Shown: one piece after another, positions 52,286 through 64,000 of the stretch
How the letters are laid out: each line of letters begins with the position of its first letter
How positions within the stretch are numbered: the stretch's first letter is position 1
Origin: Sclerodactyla briareus
Lineage: Eukaryota > Echinodermata > Holothuroidea > Dendrochirotida > Sclerodactylidae
Direction: 5' to 3'
Assembly: GCA_026419785.1 (NCBI GenBank)
Contig: JAODTK010001466.1
Location: forward strand, 116,636-180,635
DNA length: 64,000 nt
Position numbers and translations under genes: made by a program
The notes under the pieces: model-generated
What the model saw: the letters and a program-made list of their open reading frames with translations, nothing else
Databases searched by the model: none
What the model was told of the DNA's origin: nothing

Positions 52286-52423
52286 TACCCTTGGACCTGT
52301 AAATGTCACACCAGTCTACTGATATACTCTAACAGATCCCTTTGTTAACATTCTGCGTCCTTCTTATGACTTCCACATCCAGAGTTGAGTCGTTCTGTCC
52401 TTACCTATGTGGAGCATTGGGAG
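52286..52423. other. Short non-coding spacer
   Basis: Unique-looking sequence between the repeat family and the tRNA-like segment. No feature seen. Confidence 0.4.
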
Positions 52424-52495
52424 TCAGATCAGCCCAGTCGGTAGATCGAGCTCCAGACTGCAATACAAAGTGCCTTCTCATGGTTAACAGTTAAG
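52424..52495 (+). repeat. tRNA-like segment, possible SINE head or tRNA relic
   Basis: CAGATCAGCCCAGTCGGTAG resembles the D-arm and A-box of a tRNA (GCTCAGTCGGTAGAGC type). It is followed by GAGCTCCAGACTGCAATACA, in which CCAGACTGCAA resembles an anticodon loop with GCA (Cys). The B-box is not recognisable after it and the acceptor arms do not pair. A functional tRNA is therefore unlikely. A tRNA-derived SINE head or decayed tRNA is possible. Confidence 0.35.
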
Positions 52496-55400
52496 ATGGT
52501 GAATTTGTTGTCAAAGGTCATAGAGGGACACACTGGCCATTCCACGTTGCACGATTAGTGTGCAAAGCAGTTTTACCAAGCTCCTCCGAAAGGAACTCCG
52601 CAACCTACCAGCACATAAACTTCACACATTTTCTCCCCAACTCATCAACAATAAAAACTGAAAGATGAGATGAATTGGTGGTGTTTTCAGAGAATGCTGA
52701 CAGTTTGAAAAATCGGTCGTGGATAATGAAGGAGCTATCGGGAGAGTTTCCTCTAGACCTCCATACCTCTAACCTCTAAGCGTTCAGTAGTGAATGAGCA
52801 GTGGCAATCTACAACCATGGAACAAGATTGATTTGCGGAGTTCATCTAGAATATCTGGGTACTTATATTGCGCGTTTCCACCATAATGGTCAAAGCACTT
52901 CACAGATATTACCCTGTCCAGTGTTCATAGGAACTGGATTGCACTCTGAATGGCAAATACAGCTCAGTTGTTCCTCACAGGTCCCCATTTTTGCACCTGG
53001 GTGGAGAGCTGTCGGACATGGCATGTCCCCTGAGGTATGTCATGCTACCCACATGTCAAAGTGGGGCCCTTGTGAGGTGACTTGTGTATAGTAGCATGTG
53101 CTGTATGTTAGAGGCCCATCGGAAATTCTGTAGAGCCTCCCGGGGGACACGATGGTTCATATCAGGCAGATGATGACAGAGGTACCACTGTATGACCTAC
53201 CCAATAAATGAACGCCAGTCCTCCTGGCTGCTAGTCTGATACTCCACACACTGGATCACCCTACTCTGTGTGGTATCATAACAAAGTTTGTTCTAAAGGT
53301 ATACCTTTCTGATGGTATAGGGGTAATACTGACAACGAACTCATCTTGGTCATTGTAAGGTGAATGTCGCCCTTCATTGTGTGATCACCCCCCACATTAA
53401 GGTACCGCCAAAGAGGCATTGCTTATTCCGTGTACTGGAGAGAGATTTGCAGCTGACAATACGTGCAGTATCCAGGTCTGCATCCTTGTTGGGCCTTGAA
53501 TAGGAACAATCCTCTGCTCGGCAAGTATGCCATAAACATTAAAAAAGGGAAACCAGGGTGCAAAAATTGGGTCAACGTTCCCTGGCTCGCTGAGTCTACA
53601 CTAAGCTCTGGTTGAAAGCTTGCTTCATAGTGAACACATAACCGGTATGCACTGTGAGCTATAGGAGCAGCAAGCAGCAGGTGCTTGGAGCGTATCAATT
53701 CAGTTCACATGCTAAGCAGAAGCCTCAGTCTGGCAAATGTTGCACGAAGTCACAGTGGCTGCACATGGTAGTCGGGATATATCTGAGCAAGGATTCCATT
53801 GTGCTACCTGTCCAGTCATTCTAGATGAGATTCTTCACTTCGTTTCACTGACAGTGGGTAATGTCAGGTTGAGTACATGGCGGCCCTCTTGGTGAATGAT
53901 CATGTCCAAAGTGTCCTGTCAGTGGGGTGGAGTCGCCCCTTTTTCCACGTAGCTCATGGTTGGTGTAGCTTCATCAGTTCAGGGACTTGAACACTTGCCC
54001 AGAGGAGGCCATGTGATTGGAAGCTGTGGGTGATGCGAGTCCGGAGTACGCAGATCGTTCTTGAGGCAGTGAAGGTCACCTTCGTACACGGGCATCAGAA
54101 ACATTGCTAACTAGACCTGTGCAGGCAGGTAAACTGCTGAAGTGTATATCCCCGAATGTTTTGTGGACCTCCTGTGAAGAAGAGTGCGTTAAAAAAAACC
54201 GATGTTGTTCAGCATATTCAGTTTGGCTTGATTCATCCATTCATGGGCATTCACGAAGCTTCTTCTGAGATTATGGATGGACCCCTTCCTCTTTTTCAAC
54301 ACTAAAAAACTCCCTGAAATAATGCAATGTAGTGAATGGATCAGAAAAAAAATACTTGCAGATGCTGGCAAGGCTTATTGAGATAACCCTCCTCACTATG
54401 AGCTTCGGCCATGTGCTCTCCCCTTTCTGAAATCCTGGATAGGCGCATGTGGCCACGGTAATGGAATCGTCTCTCTTTTCAATACTAAACTGCTTGGAAC
54501 ACAGGCAGGCAGGCAGGCATGTACATTCCTTCCCCGCGGTCGACTGTTATTTATCACTCCCAAAACACGTCCCCAAAGACGAGAGGAATGAGCTAAGCCT
54601 GGGATGTTGCCAACTCGGGTGGAGCAGTGCTAGGTAGGACTTGGTGGATGACCGGAGTGATGGCTGTCTCGGTTGTGCAGATCGAATGGAACATCTACTC
54701 TGCAACCAAATGGACGAGTGCCCCTTTCCAGACGAAACCATGTCTGGGGAATACCCTGGTGACAATGGCCAAGGTTCGCCATAGTGATTGCGGGTGCTGA
54801 TCAACATGCTATGCCCCATATCAAGGAGCTGCTTCGATCTCCACGAACCAATCCATTACCCATTCAAATCTGCCAATTTTCCTTGAGATTGGTAAGGACG
54901 AAAACTTTTGATTCCCTAACGGAAGGCGGAGGACCAGTCATATGTGTATGTGAAAATCGGACAGTTTGAGGGAAATACAATATGATAGGAAATATATGTT
55001 GAGGGATTACCAGTAGCTACCTTTGGTTCGTTGCAAATATTTCTACACCCAGCTAAACCTCAATGGGGAGGGGGGGGGGGGGGGATTTTCGAAATTAGGC
55101 CCGGCAATTACTTTGCGGACCCGAATATGAGGCAACCGAAAATCCGGGAGGATTGCCCCATCGCTTAACTGGGAATGGTGGCCTGCATGTGACCCTGTGT
55201 TGAATTCTTGATCAGATATTTGCAAAGGTTCGCAGATGCGTGAACTTCAGTTATTCTAGGAACGGCTCTCAGTATTCAACCGATGGCGTCCATCTATAAT
55301 TACTCACAAGGCTGCGATCACGGGGGGACGGCTCCCCCCCCCCAATATTTGGGTTTGGGACGCAATGCAACCCCACCCCCAATTTTTGGCACGACTGCTA

Positions 55401-57180
55401 TTTGACTGACACTGTATCCGACATATCCAGCAGCAACGTGTTTGAACAAATGCATAATGGACCTAAAGTATCAGTTTAGTGATTCTGCCGCTCCATTTTT
55501 AAATTTTGCGGCTAGGCGCGCGGTGTTCGTATGTGCCGGTAGTGTTCAGAAATATGAACATGATGTGCCTTGCTCCGCAAACATATTGATGTTCCTACAC
55601 AAACAAGCGCAATGTCGCAACGTCTTGTTAGCCGGACGGCAAAATTCCTGTGGCGAGTGCACTGCATGTTCTTCACCCATCCACATTTAGTGTCAATTAA
55701 TTGACCTTACTGGACATGTCACAGCCTTGGAATGGCTTGGAACAAAGAACACAAAATACCCAACTGAGCTATATGTACCCAACAGAAACTTTGTGTATCC
55801 AGCACAACTCTAGACCTGTAACAGTGAAACAGTGGAAACACCTTGGATCCACAATGGAAAATATAGCTAACACCGAGGTGACTGACAGGAAATTCAACAG
55901 ACCTGCCTGTCCCCCCCCCATTGCCGTAGTCCAGCCACCTCAGTGCTGCCAGACAGAGTAAACGCGTCCCTGCTGTACAAGCAGGCCAGCCCTGCCGCTC
56001 CAAGGGCGTAATGTAAACACACCACTCTCACAGAGAGTTCAATGGGAAGGGCTGCAGTGGAAAGTCAAATTGGGGTAATTATTGGATTCAATTAAATCGT
56101 AATCACACTATACCAAAACAAAAAAAAAATGACGGTTAGAAGTACGATTGAAGACTCATGGGTAATTCAGTGGATTCAATTAAAATTTCATCACATATGC
56201 AAACAAATGTTAATCGGCCTAGCCGTGGCATGCTTCACCACCCAACCAAGTTTCAACCTGATCGCAGGTAAGGTTCAGAAGTTACGGATGAACGTTACGA
56301 ACAGAATGGGACGAAGGGACGGGAGAGAAAGTGATGACTGCTAGAGCTGCTTACCCGCAGCCTAAAGAATGCCTGAAATTATCGGCGTTATTAATTATCA
56401 ATGAAAAAGAAGGCGTCTTCCCGCACGAGGTGGAGTTCCGCTTCAAAATGGGTTAAAAAATGTCCTCAAAATCGAGTAAGCGAGAAAAGCTTAACCTGGG
56501 CCTACCAGTAAAAACTCTCGTAGGCTACCGACAAGGGCGAATCCTTCGGACCGTAATCCTATTATACTAGTATATTCGGAGAGAATAGGCCCTGATAGCA
56601 TGCACATCCGTAGGAATATCGCCCCATGATGGGCAGGATTTTCAAGAGTCACCCTCCGGCTGTGACGTGCCGCCACAGCAAGTTCTTACCCCCTTTGACT
56701 TCATGCATTTATCCAAATTTCGGTATTTGACAGTCCCTTTTCCGGAAACACCCAACTGCCGATTTTCTAACTAATTCTGAGTCGATTGATGAGAGACCGA
56801 AATTAATAAGCATGAATAATTGTCAGACAAAATTAAAAATCACAATCCTGAATTTGGCCCACGGGGACAAACGAGGGATGGGCGAAACTATTAATGCTAA
56901 AACCCAAGTTGAATGATTGAGGACAAAAACAAGAGAAGAAATTCACCCCATAAGGCTCCCCCCCCATGGGCACGTGTTAGCGAAAGCGTATAATTATTTG
57001 GGAATAGCGTTGTTTTCTGAGTCCTTTCCCTATGTTGTGTCAATTTTTTTTTGTTTGTTCAATTAGTTAACAAAAAATTTGTTGTATTGGCACTCCTGTA
57101 ATTCCTCACACTGTCACACCGTGGAAGAGTACACCAAATATGAGCACCAGAGTGCAAATTTTACGTCGGGAATAGGAAAA
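52496..57180. other. Non-coding stretch
   Basis: No recognised exon or RNA gene. It holds an (AGGC)4 repeat at 54503-54518, a G15 run at 55070-55084 and C-rich patches near 55335-55377. The frames are short and without domains. Confidence 0.5.
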
Positions 57181-58060
57181 AAAAAATCAAATGGGCGAGG
57201 GATCACGCCCCCCCCTTTGAACCCTCCCCAGGACGGGCGATTACTCAATTCCGTACCCCCCCACCCCCCCAGGCGCAGACCAGCCTACGCCCCTGGGTTC
57301 CTTCAATTCCTATCGGTTGTATAAGATTGGCTTTACCAGTTTGTTTGTGTTGCTTGCTCCTTCATTGGACGTTGTCGACCGTTAGTAAATAAATAATAAA
57401 CAAACAACTAAAACATACAAATCGCTATTTTGAGGTGACGTGGGTTGAGCGCGGGGGGTAGGTTATACACCTGGCGGGATCTATGATTTTTTTTCATTTT
57501 TTATTTATGGGTGCGGACCCTGTTGAAAGTTGGAGTGCACGGTTGCACCATACTATCACTATAGAGCACACGGTGCTGCACCGAATATGCGGCCAGGGAA
57601 CGCCACCCAAATGCGTTGTCAAAAGACATGATTCAAATTTCGGGTGAAGAAAAAAGTCCAATATTGCCTGAATTTTCGATGGAAGCCAAAAGTGTAAACT
57701 CTGTTGTTGTTTTTTCTAGGGAAGGAGGTTGAGGCGAAGGGGGTAAGTCCTCCCATCTGGCGGACCTGTGCATTTTTGTGGATATATGGTCTATTTGCAA
57801 ATTTAAAAGAGTATTCAGCAATCAAAATTAGGGTGGACACTTGTAGAAGTTGGGTGAGTGCAATACTAAGGGGGCAGTCACACTGTGCGGGTGGAAACTT
57901 CTTTAAGGTGCACATTCGAAGTTTCGGCCAGGGAAAGCCGCAAATTCGTGCTAAGACGTTCAAAATTCAGGTTGCGGTTGCGATCTGTGTTATACTCATT
58001 TGCAAGAGGACCGTAGCCAGAGGGGTGAGGCGGGGGGGGGGGTTCTCACAAATGTTGAAA
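57181..58060. mobile_element. Remnants with GCGTAG/G-rich transposon-like ends
   Basis: Near 57238-57296 the sequence reads CCCCCCCACCCCCCCAGGCG and then CCTACGCCCCTGG. Its reverse complement starts CCAGGGGCGTAGG followed by G-rich DNA. At about 58010 GACCGTAGCCAGAGGGG leads into a G11 run. Both resemble the ends of the element at 59105-61257 but face away from each other, so they probably belong to different copies. The 119-codon frame at 57704-58063 has no recognisable transposase. Confidence 0.4.
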
Positions 58061-59104
58061 TAGTTGGAAATTCTGCGACCAGTCGGATTTTTTTGAAAGG
58101 TATGGTTAATATTCCCACTGAGACAAGACAAGACGAACGGGTATTCTTGTGCGAAATTCGAACTAAACCACAACTGCAAAAATGATCTTGGGAAATATTC
58201 AAATTTGTGTTCAAATTGGCATCAGAATACTGCACTTTTGCACAACAGTTGCGCTCCAGTGCCGCTGGATCCAAGAATTAAGACTTGTAGCAAGCGACCT
58301 TTCAGGGTTATATGTAAAATCAGTTTGCTCGGGAATTTCCACACCCTGGGCCTAACCGAAGCACGGGGAAATTACAGTCTATTAATATGGTATAATCTTG
58401 GGGTATGTCTTTGGCATCCCCATTTCGCGCACTTTGGCTCCGCGGTAGGGGTTAGATTTGGGGTTAGGACTTTGTGGTACCGGCCTCTGTAAAGAACCGT
58501 AGTTGCAAAAGTCTATGAACACTGGAAACTCCTCAGATTATAGTTTTTAACCACATCCGGACTTGATGACAGCCAGTTAGAAATTTCCATATGTGCAACA
58601 GCCCACCATGAGGGGCAACAAATGGAGGAATCTTAACACAGAGTCCGTCTACGATACAAAAAAATGTTTTTCAATCAGCTAGGCGTACACAAATAAAATG
58701 TTAGCCAGTTACCACCTTCAGCATCCGATCCAAATGGAGTGCGTACATTATTTGCTTTTTTCAGCACATTTTCGCCAAATCTTAGCTTCGCGACATGGAA
58801 GCGCTTTCGTTATATATGGTGCTCTAGGTATAGGCCTAAATAACCTACTGTGTAATCACAGACTCATCTGCTAGCTCATTTCTCAAGTAAATACATTGGT
58901 AAAGAACTAATAGATCAATAATTTCCATGTACTCAGAGGCGAAAGTTTCACTGTTTAAGGACGATATTTTTGTCAAATTTTCTACGCTACGCGCTCTAGT
59001 TGACGCTCCGCTTATGGATGGTGTCGGAGGCATAGCCTACTACCTACGTCGTGCTGTAATCAGTCTTGCTGTAATCATGGCAGCTAGGCTTTCTACTGCC
59101 CTGC
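58061..59104. other. Non-coding stretch between transposon-like ends
   Basis: No recognised gene or repeat structure. It may be the inside of an older element. Confidence 0.4.
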
Positions 59105-61257
59105 CAGTGGCGTAGGCACGAAATTTTGAGTGGGGGGTGGGGGGGACTGAAGTTGGATGGCGGACCTGGGGGAGGGGTCGAAGGGAGGGACCCTTTGGAG
59201 AATTTTTGCATTTTCAGATGACCTGAGATGCAATTTGGTACAATTATAGCACTCAGCCACCACTTACTTCCTTCCAGAAATATTTTTGCATTTCACATGT
59301 TCTTGATGCGTTTGCCTCTATGATCTTGTGATTTTTCCTGCCAATTGAGGGCAGTGAGTTTCCTCCTTTTGGAGTTGTCTAATCTCACCTTTCCGGGGAC
59401 CGCCGAAAGTTCCCCTACCCCTTTGGTAATTTTTGCATTTTCAGTGGCCTGAGATGCAATTTGGTACAACACAGCACTCCAACACATTCTTTCCACAACT
59501 AATTGTGCATTCTCACGTGTCGTTAGATGCGGTTTGCTGCTTTGAATCTTGTGATGTTGCTGCCGAATCGAGGGCAGTAAATCGTCTTCTTTTGGGAGTT
59601 GGTCTAATTCTCACCTTTCAGGTAACCGTCGAAGTCCCCCTACCCCACTGTGGGAAATTTTTGCATTTTTAGTGGCCTGAGATGCAATTTGGTACAATTA
59701 TAGTACCCCGAAACACTCGCCTCCTTCCAAATTAATTTTGGCATTTTTGAATGTTTTAAGAATCGATTTGCTGCTCTGAATCTTCGGTTTTTTCTGGCCA
59801 AATCGAGAGCAAGTGAGTTCCCTTCTTGGGAGTTGTCTCAACCTCACCTTTCGTGGGACTACCGAAGTCCACCCCACTTTGGGAAGACTTTTGCATTTTC
59901 TGGTAGCCTCAGATGCAATTTGTTGCAATATAGCACTCCAAAACACTCACTTCGTTCGAGAAATGATTGTGCATTTTCAATGCCCTTAGATGGGATTTGC
60001 TGCTGTGAATCTTGTAGTTTTTTCTGCAAAATCGAGGGTGGTAGGACCTCTTTGGAAGTTGGTCGAAATCTCAATTTAAGGGGACGCCCAATCCCGCCTT
60101 TCTCCACTTTCACGCAATTTTTTTACATATTCAAGTGCCTTAGATGCAATTTGTGCCTTATGTCACCCAAAACACAAACTTCGTTCCAGATTTTTTGTTG
60201 TTGGCATTTTTCACATGACCGTAGACTCATGCGATTTGCGCATTTGCTACTCTGGATCTTGTGACTTTTTCTGCAAACTGAACTGATCACATGGCGCATT
60301 AAGTTCCATTTCGGAGTTTGCCTAATCTGATTGTTGGGACTGCCAAATCCCCCTTCCCCACTTTGAAAATGTCGGGCATTTTCCGGTGGCCTATTTGCGA
60401 TTTGCTGCTCTGATCTTGTGTTTTTTCGCTGCCAAAATGTGCGAGGCACTAAGTGCAGTCGTGGCTTTCTTTGGAAGCTGGGGAAACACACTTTTTCAGG
60501 AAGCATGCATCAAGGCACTCCCGTTAGTGCATTCTGGATGCCCCAGGGTATATATAGATTTCTTACCACATACCCGTTTCTTTCGACGCATATCTCTAAA
60601 GAACGCATGCCCGAATATCATAAAAGGCGGCCTTCGACTTTCATTGCAGTTTACGGGTTGACGGGTACATAAAATACGCTTCGCGCGCCAACACCTTTTG
60701 CTCATTCAGTGATATTTTGTTTAAAAAACTCCTATTGCCTCCCCTTTGCCGGAATTTAGAAATTTGATTGATTTCTGCCCAATCTCTCTCTCGTTTTTTT
60801 CATATCTATTTCGGCTGTCCCATTTTGGACCATGCGTTGTAAACTCCTTTGCTCCGGAAAAATGGAGAGCTGGAAGGGGGCGGCGCTTTCCTCTTCCTAT
60901 GTCCACGCCTTCAGCAGATTATCAGGACACTATTTTAAAATATGCAGTCACCGGTAATACTATTCTAAGATCAATGGATATCATCTTTAACAATACAGTC
61001 ACGATATCATGTTCCCATTGGGCGCGAAGCGCCGCGAATTTTTGGCCATTTGTGGCTATATTCGAAATTGACTATCAGCATAAAATTCAGCAATCTGATG
61101 AAAATGAGGAAGTGGGAAAGCAGTGATTACAAATACTATTTTGAAAATCAAAGGTGTTTTTGACTGTCGATGGGGGCGGAAAAGGCCCTTCCGACCCCCA
61201 CATTTTTCACTGGGGGCTGCGCCCCCCAAGCCCCCACCCCCGGTTCCTACGCCCTTG
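59105..61257. mobile_element. Putative non-autonomous DNA transposon with imperfect inverted ends
   Basis: The left end reads CAGTGGCGTAGGCAC followed by G-rich DNA. The reverse complement of the right end reads CAAGGGCGTAGGAAC followed by G-rich DNA, with a small GGGGGCTGCGCCCCC hairpin inside it. CAGTGGCGTAG-type ends are common in hAT-like elements of invertebrates (from memory). I see no matching target-site duplication and no transposase frame. The core is a six-unit tandem array at 59150-60470. The part 60640-61140 is unique. Element identity is inferred from the ends only. Confidence 0.5.
59150..60470. repeat. Tandem array, about 6 units of 226-231 bp
   Basis: GATGCAATTT recurs at 59227, 59453, 59681, 59912 and 60143, with a sixth degenerate unit near 60391. 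The spacings are 226, 228, 231, 231 and about 248. Each unit contains TTTTGCATTTTC, AGTGGCCTGAGATGCAATTT, a TTTGCTGCTCTGAATCTTG-like segment and a C-rich segment ending CCCCTACCCC. Frames of 60-143 codons on both strands arise from the repeat. Confidence 0.93.
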
Positions 61258-61919
61258 CTTCCCGCCCTACTCAAACCACAAATCTTCGGCAACTGACTAG
61301 ACATGGACACGCACTTTCAACAGGGCCCCCCTGACCCCCACCCTCCCACCCCCCCCCCCTCTCACACATTTGGGGCACAATCGGACAAGTATACAATGGA
61401 ATTCAACAGAGACTTTGGGGGAATTTGGGGGCAGAGAAATGTCAAAGGTTACAATTATTGGACTTTCTGCTGAGTGCCCGATTTTTTAGGTGATCGGAAA
61501 ATCCGGAAAAATATTAAGCTTTCCGCACACTGTGTCAGTGACTGTAGTGAGAGCAGCATTTTTTTTTTCAAAACATCCGGCTAAAAAGCTAAGTCGGGGC
61601 AGCAATAGGATCGCGGTCCGACAAAATGTCAACATTTTTTCCACGCGATGCAAATTTGTGATCATAACCCATGGTACCTGCAGCTGAAACGCTCGGAAAG
61701 GTCATTTCACCATCTTGGGAGCTTGAACAATCGTAAATTCATCGTACGCTCTGCGCCTACCTATAATGGCGCTCCGATTAGATATTTTTTTTTCTACCCC
61801 CTGTCACTATTGCCCCCCCCCCCCCACCGATGCTGCTTGGCTCAGTTTCGAATTTTCGATTCCTTGACCGAGGTCAGGGAATCAATGTAGTCATGTCGGT
61901 GTGTATGTGCCGCCTAGCT
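61258..61919. other. Non-coding spacer with C-rich tracts
   Basis: It contains C11 at 61349-61359 and C13 at 61813-61825, both in strongly pyrimidine-rich surroundings. No gene is seen. Confidence 0.5.
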
Positions 61920-64000
61920 TGTTAAACGACGATAGCTCGATCAGAGTTCATACTTGGTTTTTGTGTGTTTCCCCATATGAGTACATGATCCCTATTGTTT
62001 TTATGTCATCAGAGTCAAAGTCCGAAATCTTGTAAACACGATAAGCCCAGAATCTGGGTCCAATCAAGCGACATTTTGTGCACAGACTTTCTTTGAGGAG
62101 TACAGAACCCTATTGTTTTTGGTAAGATCGGGAGTTCATTTTTTAGACAAAATTGGAAATTAGTGAACACTAATATTTTGGAGACAATTTTTTTAGCTTG
62201 TAAACACGTAACTCGATCAGGTCACGAGTTGATGAAGCTCTACTTCGTATGAGTTCCAGATGGTGAGTACATGATCCCTATTGGGTTTGGGTCAGTCAAA
62301 GTCGGAACTCCTTTAAACAACGTTATAAGTCGCAGGATGCGTGGTCCTACTCGAGCTGAAATTTTTGGTTTGTATCTTTCTTTGAGGAGTACCTGACCTC
62401 TGTTTTGTTTTGGTAGAGATCGGGGTCAGTTTGGGGAGCAAAATAGCAAATTAGTGAAAAACCCTGATATTTTGGCCATTTTTAGCTTGTAATCATGATA
62501 ACATCGACCCCACCTGAATGGATGAAGCTCATACTTGGTATTGGTGTTACCCCCGGTGATTACATAATCCCGATTGTTTTTGGTGTCAGGTCAGAGAGCA
62601 TCAGAGGTCAAAGTATGAAGTCCTTGTAAGACAATATTCCAAAATGCTTGGTGTCCAATCAACTGAATTTTGTGTGTAGTTTTTCTTATGAGAAGTCACA
62701 GGAACCCTATTGTTTTTTTTTCGGTAGAGATCGGGGTCATTTTTTTAAAGAATTGGGAATTGTGAAAACTGGATTTGGGCCAATTCAAGTTTGTCAACAT
62801 GATCACTTGATCAAGGTCGAGTTGAAATTAAAGCGCATTACTTGGTTTTTGTTCCCCATGATTTGTACATTACCCTCTATTGCTTGGTCTTCAAGTCCCG
62901 GAGTCATATTCCTGAAATCCTTGTAAACACGATAAGTCCGAATTGGTTGTTTTTGGTAATCTCGGGTCATTGGGGGGATAACATAAAATTTATTACAAAC
63001 GATATTTGGCCATTTTTAGCTTTATCACGATAACCCTTCAAGCTCGACCCCACCTGAATGGTGGAAGCTCATACTTGGTATGTGTGTTCCCATGGTAGTA
63101 CATAATCCCTATTGTTTTGTGGTCGGCAGAGGTCCACCAAAGGTCAAAGTATGAAGTCCTTGTACCAATAAGTCCAAAATGCTTGGTGCCAATCAAGCTG
63201 AAATTTTTTGTGTGTCGTTTTTCTTATGAGAGCACAGGAACCCTATTTTTTTTCGGTATAGATCGGGGTCATGTTTTGGAAGAATTGGCTTAGTGAAAAT
63301 GAATTTGGGCCAATTTCGCTGTACACGGAAACTTGTCAGGTTCTGAGTTGATTAAAGTGCTCATACTTGGTATGTGTGTTTCTCCCATGGATGTGTACAT
63401 TACCCGATTGCTTTGGGGTCAGGTCAGGTCTCTAAGGTCCACCGAGGTCAATTCTGAATCCTTGTAAACACAAGTGTCAGGATAGTTAATGTTTTTGGTA
63501 AGATCGGGGTCAGTTGGGGAACAAATGGATTAGTACAAACTTGATCTGTTGTCCAGTTTACCAGCTTGTCGAACCCGATAACTCGATAGTCTGAGTTATA
63601 ACCTCGTACTGGTATGTTTTGTTTCTCATGACGTTACATGAACCCTATTGATTTGGGGTAAGGTTGAAGGTCAGCCCTATGTCACCCAAGTCTGAAATCC
63701 TTGTAAAACATGATATCAAGGAGGCTGGTCGATCCAAGCTGAAATTTAGTGTCCCATCTGTTCTTATGCGGAGTACAGAAACCCTATCGTTTTTTTGGTA
63801 GAGATTGGGGTCATTCTTGGGGGGAAATTGGAATTTATTCGAAAAACGATATTGCAGCTTGTAAACACGATACCTTCACCCCACCCATGGATGAACGTGT
63901 TAAGTGTGTTCCCCATGATGATACATAAACCCTGTTGTTTTGAGGTCAGTCAAGAGGCCACCAGAGGTCAACGGTCTGAAATCCTTGTAAACTCTTTTAT
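61920..64000. repeat. Satellite-like tandem array, about 290 bp units, running off the window end
   Basis: The anchor GAAGCTCATACTTGGTATG or a variant occurs near 61948, 62237, 62529, 62836, 63069, 63361, 63604 and 63895. Spacings are mostly 289-307, with two short units of 233-243. Each unit carries CATGATCCCTATTG-like, AGGTCAAAGT-like, CCTTGTAAACACGATAAGTC-like, CAATCAAGCTGAAATTTT-like and TAGAGATCGGGGTCA blocks. The copies differ mainly by small indels. The array is non-coding. Confidence 0.93.

Noticed and set aside
59833-60506. Frames of 127-143 codons on both strands.
   Set aside because: They run through the tandem array of about 228 bp and are by-products of the repeat.
1-64000. Bacterial-style features such as operons, CRISPR arrays, phage or restriction genes.
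   Set aside because: The many tandem repeats lack CRISPR repeat-spacer regularity, and there are no long frames. The spliced gene and repeat content are those of an animal genome.

Overview
This window looks like animal nuclear DNA, most probably from a marine invertebrate. There are no bacterial-style genes, no operons and no long open frames: the longest ATG frame is about 160 codons and is unsupported. The only confidently recognised coding sequence is split by a 12-kb intron with normal GT/AG borders. The rest is AT-rich spacer or intron carrying diverged tandem repeats, G/C homopolymers and transposon-like ends. I cannot name the species. The GGTCA-rich tandem families recall repeats I associate with invertebrate deuterostomes and other marine invertebrates, but that is memory, not a search.

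The gene is the 3' end of a quaking / held-out-wings (QKI/how) homologue, an RNA-binding protein of the STAR family, on the + strand. Exon A (19121-19406) encodes the proline-rich tail after the KH domain. Exon B (31448-31519) encodes the arginine-rich segment around HPYQR that matches the C-terminus specific to nuclear QKI-5. The exon A/B junction is in the same phase as I recall for mammals, and exon B ends with the same leftover base. Exon A carries an apparent one-base loss at a C5 run, probably a sequencing error. If the exon A donor is not used, the frame continues for eight codons beginning Gly-Met and stops. That mimics the mammalian QKI-6 tail, which is also eight residues and also begins Gly-Met, so two alternative C-termini can be read from the window. 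I found no KH-domain exon and no convincing last exon; these must lie outside or be too short to see.

Layout: 1-5.7 kb holds a TA microsatellite, a foldback hairpin and a four-unit GGTCA-rich array. 8.4-9.6 kb holds two tandem families and four AGGTCA direct repeats. 11.7-13.9 kb holds a dispersed array of a pyrimidine-rich unit. 17.2-18.1 kb holds a faint tandem family. 19.1-31.5 kb is the quaking exon/intron/exon block. 31.5-50.5 kb is mostly featureless. 50.5-52.5 kb holds a diverged tandem family followed by a tRNA-like sequence. 57-61.3 kb holds transposon-like ends, including a 2.15-kb element built round a six-unit array of about 228 bp. 61.9 kb to the end is a satellite-like array of about 290 bp units.

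Two global features stand out: about twenty G or C runs of 11-19 bases, and indel-rich repeat copies. Both could partly reflect an unpolished long-read assembly.
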